From positions 1 to 5,980 of the forward strand of contig JAHFOM010000049.1 of NCBI GenBank assembly GCA_023261685.1: a stretch of DNA of 5,980 nt, read 5' to 3'. The stretch is from Candidatus Moraniibacteriota bacterium (GTDB lineage Bacteria > Patescibacteriota > Minisyncoccia > Moranbacterales > UBA1568). The position numbers and the translations under genes are program-made. The notes under the pieces were generated by a model. It was not told the DNA's origin and made no database searches. It saw nothing but the letters and a program-made list of their open reading frames with translations. This document shows, piece by piece, positions 1 through 4,461 of the stretch (its first letter is position 1; every line of letters starts with the position of its first letter).

Positions 1-2049
1 CTCCACATCAATATATTCTTTCTTCGCACCTGCCGGTGCCTTGGAACGCAAGAGGATATGATTGGCATCGACAGCGATGACTTCACCGGCTGCGCCGGCA
101 AGCACCACCTGTCCGGAATCGCGTGCGGCTTTGTCTTCGATACCGGTACCGACGATCGGGGACTCCGGCACGACGCAAGACACTGCCTGACGCTGCATAT
201 TCGAACCCATAAGGGCACGGTTGGCATCATCGTGTTCGACAAACGGGATAAGCGCTGTCGCGATGGAGATACACTGCTTCACGGACACGTCCATAAAATC
301 CACTACGTCCGCCTCGATAGTTTCCGGGTGACCTTTGACGCGAGCTTCTACCATTCCGTTGCTCAAGTTGCGATGTTCATCCATCGGCACACCGGCATGC
401 GCGATGATTTTGCGGTCTTCGATGATAGCATTCAAATATTCGATTTCCAGAGAGACGAACGGACGCACCTTCACGCTGCCGCCTTTTTTCTTTTCAGCCA
501 CTTTTTTGGCAGTCTCTTCCGAAAGCATTTCGCCTTTCTTCGCTCCTCCAGCCACTTCTTCATCGAGAATACGATTGACCAGCTCTTCTGCCTTGGCAGG
601 GACCTCTTTTTTCACGATCAAATACGGCGTTTCGAGAAACCCATACTCATTGACCCGGGCATAGCTCGCCAGATGACCGACGAGACCGATGTTCGGTCCT
701 TCCGGCGTCTCGATCGGACAGATGCGACCATAATGAGAATGGTGCACGTCGCGTACCTCAAAACCGGCGCGCTCACGTGTGAGTCCTCCGGGACCCATCG
801 CGGACAAGCGCCGCTTGTGCTCGAGCTCCGCGAGCGGATTGACCTGATCCATAAACTGCGACAGCTGGGAACTGGAAAAAAATTCTTTGACGGACGCGGC
901 GACCGGACGCGGATTGATCAGCTGTCCGGGAACGACGGTCTCCGGATCGCAGGTACTCATCCGGTCTTTGATGTTGCGCACCATCCGGTACATACCGACG
1001 CGCAATTTGTTCTGGATCAATTCGCCCACGGCGCGGACACGGCGATTGCCGAGGTGATCGATATCATCCGCCTGACCTTCGGGATCATTATTGAGGCGGA
1101 TGACTTCCTTGACGATCAAGATCAGGTCATCGGTATTCAGGATACGATTCTCTTCGGTATCGGCACGCTCCACCGAAAGACGCTGATTCAAACGATACCG
1201 TCCAACCGCTCCGAAGTCATAGCGCTCAAAATTGAAAAACATCGCGTTGATCATCTGCTTGGCGTTTTCTTCCGTCGCGAGATCACCCGGACGCAGACGC
1301 TTATACACTTCGCGATACGCCTCACCCTGATTGTGCGATGGATCCTTGAGAAGCGTCGTCTCGATGTATTTATTCTCGCCATTGTCAGATCCTTCAAAGG
1401 CTTTTTTCATGCTCTCGTCATCAAAACCGAACGCCCTGAACAACCCGGTAATCGGGAGTTTACGTTTGCGATCGATTTTTACCGAGATGACGCCGTCGAG
1501 ATCCGTCTCGATTTCCAGCCACGCTCCGCGATTCGGAATAATCTTCGCTCCAAACAGTTTTTTGCCTTTCTGATAGTCCATCGTAAAGAACACGCCCGGA
1601 GAGCGGATAAGCTGGCTCACCACCACGCGTTCGACGCCATTGATGATAAATGTTCCGCGTTCCGTCATCACGGGAAAGTCTCCCAGATAGATTTCTTGTT
1701 CCTTCACTTCGCCGGTCTGCTTCATCAGAAGCGTCGCCTTGGCGCGGAGCGGCGCTTCATAGGAGATGTTCTTGTTTTTGGAGATAAGCGCGCTGTATTT
1801 CGGTTCGTCCAGATAATAGTCATTGATGGACAGCTCCAAATCCTTGCTCGTAAAGTCTACAATCGGATTGATTTCGGAAAACAGCTCCTTGAGACCCTTC
1901 TCCCAAAACCACTGGTAGGAATCAGTCTGTACCTCGATGAGGTCCGGAAGCGACACCATGATACGATTATTGAAAAACTTGCGTTTTGACAAAGAGGACT
2001 CTTTGCCGAAAGAACCTTTCACCCGCAACACCTTATCTCTGTTGGACAT
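1..2049 (-). CDS. rpoB: DNA-directed RNA polymerase subunit beta, 5' part (C-terminus beyond window edge)
   Basis: This is the beta subunit of RNA polymerase, which forms one half of the catalytic cleft. Translation gives 683 uninterrupted residues that run off the window at position 1. Recognisable blocks are PDLIEVQTDSYQWF (35-48), the protrusion and lobe block DFPVMTERGTFIINGVERVV (124-143), SQLIRSPGVFF (145-155), DHLGNRRVRAVGELIQNKLR (331-350), the fork and rifampicin-pocket block SQLSQFMDQ (394-402) to HKRRLSAMGPGGL (411-423), ICPIETPEGPNIGL (443-456) and EHDDANRALMGSNMQRQAV (605-623). Bacterial RpoB normally exceeds 1,000 residues, so the C-terminal part, and probably rpoC, lie outside. 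The ATG at 2049 starts a typical N-terminus (MSNRDKVL). The frame is open for some distance further upstream, but only TTG codons are available there and none has an obvious ribosome-binding site. The good Shine-Dalgarno at 2072-2077 is 22 nt away from this ATG. About 48 extra Lys/Ala/Glu-rich residues appear near 480-534 compared with E. coli. Confidence 0.97.
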   Translation of the reverse strand, partial: MSNRDKVLRVKGSFGKESSLSKRKFFNNRIMVSLPDLIEVQTDSYQWFWEKGLKELFSEINPIVDFTSKDLELSINDYYLDEPKYSALISKNKNISYEAPLRAKATLLMKQTGEVKEQEIYLGDFPVMTERGTFIINGVERVVVSQLIRSPGVFFTMDYQKGKKLFGAKIIPNRGAWLEIETDLDGVISVKIDRKRKLPITGLFRAFGFDDESMKKAFEGSDNGENKYIETTLLKDPSHNQGEAYREVYKRLRPGDLATEENAKQMINAMFFNFERYDFGAVGRYRLNQRLSVERADTEENRILNTDDLILIVKEVIRLNNDPEGQADDIDHLGNRRVRAVGELIQNKLRVGMYRMVRNIKDRMSTCDPETVVPGQLINPRPVAASVKEFFSSSQLSQFMDQVNPLAELEHKRRLSAMGPGGLTRERAGFEVRDVHHSHYGRICPIETPEGPNIGLVGHLASYARVNEYGFLETPYLIVKKEVPAKAEELVNRILDEEVAGGAKKGEMLSEETAKKVAEKKKGGSVKVRPFVSLEIEYLNAIIEDRKIIAHAGVPMDEHRNLSNGMVEARVKGHPETIEADVVDFMDVSVKQCISIATALIPFVEHDDANRALMGSNMQRQAVSCVVPESPIVGTGIEDKAARDSGQVVLAGAAGEVIAVDANHILLRSKAPAGAKKEYIDVE

Positions 2050-2063
2050 AAAAAGACACTCAT
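2019..2063 (-). CDS. possible 14-codon leader ORF overlapping the rpoB start
   Basis: An ATG at 2063 lies 8 nt after the perfect Shine-Dalgarno AAGGAG (2077 to 2072). It opens the frame MSVFLCPTEIRCCG followed by TGA at 2021-2019. It overlaps the first ten codons of rpoB in another frame. By spacing this is the best translation start in the rpoB leader, so ribosomes may load here and reach the rpoB ATG by coupling or re-initiation. The alternative is a one-base error in the run of five T's (2050-2054). One more T would fuse the ATG at 2063 in frame with rpoB and give MSVFFMSNRDKV. The sequence alone does not decide between the two. Confidence 0.3.
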   Translation of the reverse strand: MSVFLCPTEIRCCG

Positions 2064-2071
2064 ACTGTACA

Positions 2072-2077
2072 CTCCTT
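2072..2077 (-). promoter_or_regulatory. Shine-Dalgarno AAGGAG in the rpoB leader
   Basis: AAGGAG is a full match to the anti-Shine-Dalgarno complement. It sits 8 nt before the ATG at 2063 but 22 nt before the rpoB ATG at 2049. A small stem just upstream (ACTTG-TTT-CAAGT, minus strand, about 2101 to 2089) lies close enough to influence access to the site. CTACTTG in its 5' arm could also pair imperfectly with CAAGGAG. Confidence 0.6.
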
Positions 2078-2177
2078 GCTTCAGGATGGACTTGAAACAA
2101 GTAGGACAAATGAGATTAGAGGATAAAGAAAACTACTCTTCTATTGTAACCGAGGCGCGATTCCGCTCCATTCCCTT

Positions 2178-2227
2178 AAAAAAATATGAGCTTCCGGACG
2201 GGAAAAGTCCGAAAGTAAACGACTTTC
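2178..2227 (-). promoter_or_regulatory. rpoB leader: terminator-like hairpin with a competing hairpin (possible attenuator)
   Basis: In the minus-strand transcript CTTTCGGAC (2215 to 2207) pairs with GTCCGGAAG (2199 to 2191) around a 7-nt loop. This is a 9-bp stem with one G-U pair. Seven T's follow at 2184-2178, six bases after the stem. Just before it, GAAAGT (2227 to 2222) can pair with ACTTTC (2216 to 2211) around CGTTT, and this second stem uses five bases of the first stem's 5' arm. The two structures exclude each other, as in attenuators. The six-base gap before the T-run makes termination imperfect. I recognise no known riboswitch or protein-binding leader class. Confidence 0.45.
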
Positions 2228-2243
2228 AAAGTAAGTAAAATAT

Positions 2244-2272
2244 ATTCTAACAGCCTTCCTTTTTCCTGTCAA
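2244..2272 (-). promoter_or_regulatory. sigma-70-type promoter of rpoB
   Basis: On the minus strand a perfect -35 TTGACA (2272 to 2267) is followed after exactly 17 nt by TAGAAT (2249 to 2244). TG one base before the -10 gives an extended -10 (TGTTAGAAT). The expected start is near 2236-2237, leaving a leader of about 185 nt before rpoB. The hexamers, spacing and position just after a terminator-like hairpin all support a real promoter. A second -10-like TACAAT at 2148-2143 lacks a convincing -35. Confidence 0.75.
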
Positions 2273-2280
2273 ATACAATC

Positions 2281-2334
2281 CAAAAAATGGCTCTAAAAAG
2301 CCGTTATACGAAAAAATAAGCCATTTGTTTTTTG
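2281..2334. terminator. possible bidirectional intrinsic terminator between the TsaB-like gene and the rpoB promoter
   Basis: AAATGGCT (2285-2292) and AGCCATTT (2319-2326) form an 8-bp inverted repeat with a 26-nt loop. The loop contains a shorter alternative pairing, GGCT-CTAAAA-AGCC (2289-2302). The arms are flanked by A's on the left and T's on the right, so a T-tract follows the hairpin on both strands: TTTTTT at 2287-2282 on minus and TTTGTTTTTT on plus. It lies about 110 nt after the TsaB-like stop and ends just before the rpoB -35, a sensible place to insulate rpoB. The large loop lowers confidence. Confidence 0.5.
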
Positions 2335-2446
2335 ACGCATCGAAATTTTTTTTTCCGGTCGACACGACATTGTTGAGAGCCGACCATTGCTCCTGCCGAA
2401 TATTCGCGTGAAACGGATTTCTTTGATCGATCTTTTCTCCGACTCT

Positions 2447-2728
2447 TTACCGGGGAACAGAAGCGATACCAAAAGCATACACCTTTTTCACCGTTTCGGC
2501 AATCCGCATCGACGTGTAATTATCAGGCATTGCCGATGCTACCACAAAATCACTCACTTGCTCCGGTTGGAGGTTATTTTCTTTCAGCAGCTCCGCGATT
2601 GCCTCAAACAATCTCCGCCCCATATCGCGATCTTCCGGCCACTCCCTGCTCGCCATTACAGCACCAGCTTTCATCAGAGAAAGAGCGCTCTTTTCTTTTT
2701 CAATTTTCAGATGAAAAGTGTACGGCAT
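2447..2728 (-). CDS. TsaB-like N-terminal domain protein, short orphan form
   Basis: This 93-residue protein resembles only the first half of TsaB, the ASKHA-fold partner of TsaD in making the t6A base of tRNA. The order matches: a beta-rich start (YTFHLKIEKEKSALSLMKAG, 3-22), the ASREW strand (26-30), helix RRLFEAIAELLKENNL (38-53), strand VSDFVVASA (58-66), then DNYTSMRIAETVKKVYAFGI (69-88). The last block sits where TsaB carries GPGSFTGxRIG and its following helix. The glycines of that motif are absent and the first strand lacks the usual acidic D-T pair, so nucleotide binding is unlikely to be conserved. TAA at 2447 ends it where full TsaB would continue, and the other two frames downstream do not resume TsaB-like sequence. 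There is no clear Shine-Dalgarno before the ATG at 2728. It may be a stable short relative rather than a fresh pseudogene, since its frame is clean and its coding style normal. The family call is made from pattern, without a search. Confidence 0.6.
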   Translation of the reverse strand: MPYTFHLKIEKEKSALSLMKAGAVMASREWPEDRDMGRRLFEAIAELLKENNLQPEQVSDFVVASAMPDNYTSMRIAETVKKVYAFGIASVPR

Positions 2729-2745
2729 AGTGGCGAATTTCTCAT

Positions 2746-2833
2746 TTTCAATTCTTAATTTTCAAACAATGAAATAATTTTTTTAATTTAAAAATTGGAT
2801 TATTGAAAATTGTTTAGAAATTAAAAATTGAAA
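2746..2833. repeat. AT-rich imperfect inverted repeat between amidase and TsaB-like genes
   Basis: Arms at 2746-2770 and 2809-2833 are complementary at 22 of 25 positions (TTTCAATTYTTAATTTYYAAACAAT on the left arm), separated by 38 nt of A/T-rich sequence. Related TTGAAAATT words recur around the arms (for example 2803-2811 and 2835-2843). The repeat begins 10 nt beyond the amidase stop and ends 17 nt before the TsaB-like start, so it nearly fills the 115-nt gap. It could fold in RNA from either strand and end transcripts weakly, or be a dispersed intergenic repeat. It encodes no protein. Confidence 0.7.
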
Positions 2834-2843
2834 CTTGAAAATT

Positions 2844-3593
2844 TTATTTCACTTTCTTCCAATCAAAGTTCCACGGGTCAGTCTTGCGACCGGGAGCGAT
2901 ATCGCTATGACCTACCACAAACTTGATCGGGTACTGTTTTTTCAAAGAGGCAATCAAATTATTCACCGCGTCGTACTGCGCGCCAGTGAACTTGCCTGTT
3001 TGCGTATTCATCAGTTCGATGCCGATGGAGAAGTCGTTCACGTTCTGCCGACCGTCCGGCATCTTGGAGACACCGGCATGATAGGCGACATTCTTGTTTT
3101 CGACCAGACGATAGATACTGCCCTTCCGATCGATCAGGTAGTGCGCGGAAACGCCATAGTCCTCGTATTCTTTGATAATGCCGCTGACAGAATAGGGATC
3201 CGTGCCATTTAAGTCATAGGAAGAGTGGAGCACGACCGTATCAATAGTACGCGGTTTCCCTGGCACGGAAAATCCGGAGTTCATCAGACGATTCATTATC
3301 TGTATGGCAGAATTTTCTTTTTCTGGCGCTGTTGCTTTCTCTGTTTCCGACACCTCTGATAGTACCGGCGCGTCCGCGCTGTCCATCGTTTCCTTGACGT
3401 TTTCCTGCACCAGATCCTTCACATCCAAAGCCTGATCCCGCACCTCCTCATAACGATGCAGTCCTTCGTAGGTGGCGAGAAGAGACATATCGTTGGTCAC
3501 GGTGAGAGGCGCGCTTGATGAGCCACCAAAAAAGAAGTACCCAGCGCCGAGTACCGCGAGCAACACCGTGATAAGCGATCCTATCAGTCCCAT
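2844..3593 (-). CDS. membrane-anchored N-acetylmuramoyl-L-alanine amidase (Amidase_2/AmpD-like)
   Basis: This zinc amidase is predicted to cut the bond between N-acetylmuramic acid and L-alanine in peptidoglycan. From the ATG at 3593 the protein has 249 residues. Residues 2-21 form one hydrophobic segment (GLIGSLITVLLAVLGAGYFF), a membrane anchor or uncleaved signal. A variable linker, partly acidic, follows to about 105, then the catalytic domain. Zinc ligands by the AmpD pattern are H123 (TVVLHSS), H229 and D239 (GHSDIAPGRKTD). Catalytic E193 (IGIELMN) and K237 keep the AmpD spacing of 8 and 10 residues from the third-block His. SAHYLIDRKG (149-158) and AYHAG (170-174) are typical. The domain should sit outside the membrane. 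An upstream TTG at 3626 would add 11 residues, but that TTG is the first base triplet of the promoter -35, so the ATG is preferred. Whether it serves growth, recycling or attack on a host wall cannot be told. Confidence 0.9.
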   Translation of the reverse strand: MGLIGSLITVLLAVLGAGYFFFGGSSSAPLTVTNDMSLLATYEGLHRYEEVRDQALDVKDLVQENVKETMDSADAPVLSEVSETEKATAPEKENSAIQIMNRLMNSGFSVPGKPRTIDTVVLHSSYDLNGTDPYSVSGIIKEYEDYGVSAHYLIDRKGSIYRLVENKNVAYHAGVSKMPDGRQNVNDFSIGIELMNTQTGKFTGAQYDAVNNLIASLKKQYPIKFVVGHSDIAPGRKTDPWNFDWKKVK

Positions 3594-3599
3594 AACTTC

Positions 3600-3626
3600 A
3601 TTATACACCCTGTGTAATTTTGTCAA
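3600..3626 (-). promoter_or_regulatory. promoter of the amidase, predicting a leaderless mRNA
   Basis: Perfect TTGACA (3626 to 3621) and perfect TATAAT (3605 to 3600) are separated by 15 nt, shorter than the usual 17. Six bases (GAAGTT) separate the -10 from the ATG at 3593, so a start seven bases after the -10 falls on the A of that ATG. No Shine-Dalgarno precedes the ATG. The short spacing is the main weakness. Confidence 0.6.
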
Positions 3627-3657
3627 AGACAGACCGGCAGAGCCGGATTACACGGGT
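3608..3657. repeat. nested inverted repeats across the amidase promoter
   Basis: GTGTAAT (3612-3618) and ATTACAC (3647-3653) are perfect inverted copies. The match extends outward through CCC and GGG if one base is skipped. Between them CCGGC-AGA-GCCGG (3634-3646) forms a perfect 5-bp stem directly next to the right arm. The left arm lies within the spacer between -35 and -10, while the right arm is upstream of the -35. This could be an operator bound by a dimeric regulator or a DNA/RNA hairpin. No regulator is encoded in the window. Confidence 0.45.
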
Positions 3658-3664
3658 TAAACTC

Positions 3665-3707
3665 AAAAAAGAAAACTTGCCTCACACAATATGATGGAGA
3701 GGCAAGT
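3665..3707 (-). terminator. intrinsic terminator after the YqjD-like gene
   Basis: In the minus-strand transcript ACTTGCCTC (3707 to 3699) pairs perfectly with GAGGCAAGT (3683 to 3675) around a 15-nt loop. TTTTCTTTTTT follows at once, including the last stem base. A stem of nine pairs with an abutting U-tract is a standard Rho-independent terminator. It ends the YqjE-like/YqjD-like transcript about 40 nt before the amidase -35. Confidence 0.85.
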
Positions 3708-3714
3708 CATCCTA

Positions 3715-3736
3715 CGAACACTCACGATCGTGTTCG
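3715..3736 (-). other. hairpin just after the YqjD-like stop codon
   Basis: CGAACAC (3715-3721) and GTGTTCG (3730-3736) form a perfect 7-bp stem with an 8-nt loop. It lies 9 nt after the stop codon of the YqjD-like gene and before the terminator. No T-run follows on either strand, so it is not itself a terminator. It could protect the 3' end of the message. Confidence 0.5.
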
Positions 3737-3745
3737 ATGAAACGA

Positions 3746-4009
3746 TTATTTCTTTGATCCTTTTTTGCTCGCGGTCTTGTCCCCGACCAGCAAAGCCAGT
3801 GCTGCACCGAGAGCGGCACCGATACCGGCGGAAATCATCGCGGCTTTCTCAGGATTCTTCCTGACATAGTCATCAGCCTTCTTGATCGAAGACTCCACAT
3901 ATTGCTTCGCCTTGACCATCTCTCGCTCGGCCTGCTTGCGACTCTCATCGATTGTGCCCATCACCTGCGACTTCACCGCTGCGACGGCTCCCTTGTTCTT
4001 GCTTGCCAT
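3746..4009 (-). CDS. YqjD/ElaB-like (DUF883-type) small membrane protein
   Basis: The 87-residue protein has the DUF883 layout: a charged N-terminal helix (about 9-48, rich in Lys, Glu, Gln and Ala), the signature-like stretch DDYVRKNPEKAAM (46-58), one Gly/Ala-rich hydrophobic helix (59-75, SAGIGAALGAALALLVG), and a Lys-rich tail (78-87). In E. coli, YqjD and ElaB are C-terminal tail-anchored inner-membrane proteins reported to bind ribosomes in stationary phase. That role is not shown for this homologue. The GxxxG-like spacing in the helix would suit packing with another helix. The gene lies 55 nt after the holin-like gene, probably in the same transcript. No Shine-Dalgarno precedes the ATG at 4009. 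Family assignment is by pattern; the terminal tail after the helix is longer than the usual short end. Confidence 0.65.
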   Translation of the reverse strand: MASKNKGAVAAVKSQVMGTIDESRKQAEREMVKAKQYVESSIKKADDYVRKNPEKAAMISAGIGAALGAALALLVGDKTASKKGSKK

Positions 4010-4018
4010 AATTATGTG

Positions 4019-4024
4019 ATTATA
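4019..4024 (-). promoter_or_regulatory. possible -10 element before the YqjD-like gene
   Basis: TATAAT (4024 to 4019) ends 9 nt before the ATG at 4009. A start seven bases downstream would leave only two or three untranslated bases, another near-leaderless arrangement. At 17 nt upstream the -35 position reads GGGAGT, which does not match the consensus, so this may be chance in AT-rich sequence. Confidence 0.3.
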
Positions 4025-4064
4025 TGATTACCCTCTGTAGTACTCCCGATCGTAAAACGAAATC

Positions 4065-4364
4065 TCAAGAATCATTCTTGGTCAACGCGTATATCACGAA
4101 CGAAAGCACCAGAATACCGACACCGACGACTATCTCTCCGCTTCCGGGAAAACCGTACTCGATACTCAAAAAGCGCGCGAGTCCGGTCAGAATGAATATA
4201 CTTCCCAGAAAGACGAAAAAATAGAGAAATGCTCGGCGCGCCAAATTTCTGGTAAAGACATCTGTCGCCCGTTGCAAACTGTCAAAAGCCGATCCGACCA
4301 AAGACTGCATACTATTTAGTATACTTCCCATAAAAAGCGCTATCAAATCTGTTCTTTTTTTCAT
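4065..4364 (-). CDS. small two-helix membrane protein, holin-X/YqjE-like
   Basis: The 99-residue protein starts with a short basic end (MKKRT) and a long amphipathic helix (about 7-42). Two hydrophobic segments follow, 45-66 (RAFLYFFVFLGSIFILTGLA and neighbours) and 76-94 (GEIVVGVGILVLSFVIYAL), and a polar tail KNDS. This is the layout of the Phage_holin_3_6 (holin-X)/YqjE family of cellular membrane proteins, but no diagnostic motif is present, so the assignment is tentative. Despite the family name there is no sign of phage genes here. The next gene encodes a YqjD-like protein. In E. coli yqjD and yqjE are also neighbours, which supports both calls. The ATG at 4364 has a purine-rich GAAGAGG about 17 nt upstream, too far for a strong Shine-Dalgarno. 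Confidence 0.5.
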   Translation of the reverse strand: MKKRTDLIALFMGSILNSMQSLVGSAFDSLQRATDVFTRNLARRAFLYFFVFLGSIFILTGLARFLSIEYGFPGSGEIVVGVGILVLSFVIYALTKNDS

Positions 4365-4394
4365 TTTGATGCCCGTTTTTACCTCTTCTGTTCC

Positions 4395-4423
4395 AGTATA
4401 GCACGTTTTTTTGCAAATATCAA
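4395..4423 (-). promoter_or_regulatory. promoter of the holin-X-like/YqjD-like pair
   Basis: On the minus strand TTGATA (4423 to 4418) and TATACT (4400 to 4395) are spaced by exactly 17 nt, each with one mismatch to the sigma-70 consensus. The expected start near 4388 gives a leader of about 24 nt before the ATG at 4364. The site lies in the divergent gap shared with the plus-strand LTD gene. Confidence 0.7.
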
Positions 4424-4461
4424 GAAATCACGGTCGATTGTTCAAGAGAAAAAAGTATGGT

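Noticed and set aside
58..1989. A 643-codon open frame on the plus strand
   Set aside because: It lies exactly antisense to rpoB, whose translation is unmistakable. Its protein is rich in His, Arg, Phe and Asp without any recognisable motif, as expected from the complement of a codon-biased gene.
2143..2148. TACAAT on the minus strand as a second rpoB promoter
   Set aside because: No -35-like sequence is present at 16-18 nt upstream, and the extended -10 TG is absent. It remains possible but unsupported.
2141..2365. A 74-codon minus-strand frame upstream of rpoB
   Set aside because: It runs through the predicted terminator, the rpoB promoter and the leader hairpins, has no ribosome-binding site and resembles no protein known to me.
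2387..2758. A 123-codon plus-strand frame opposite the TsaB-like gene
   Set aside because: It is a shadow of the minus-strand gene and extends into the AT-rich repeat. Its composition (His, Arg, Phe) is not protein-like.
2835..3212. A 125-codon plus-strand frame opposite the amidase
   Set aside because: It is antisense to the catalytic domain, whose zinc-binding motifs settle the coding strand.
4065..4364. A phage holin suggesting a prophage
   Set aside because: The holin-X family is mostly chromosomal membrane protein. No capsid, tail, integrase or lysis genes are near, and the neighbouring amidase has a membrane anchor and its own promoter rather than belonging to a lysis cassette.
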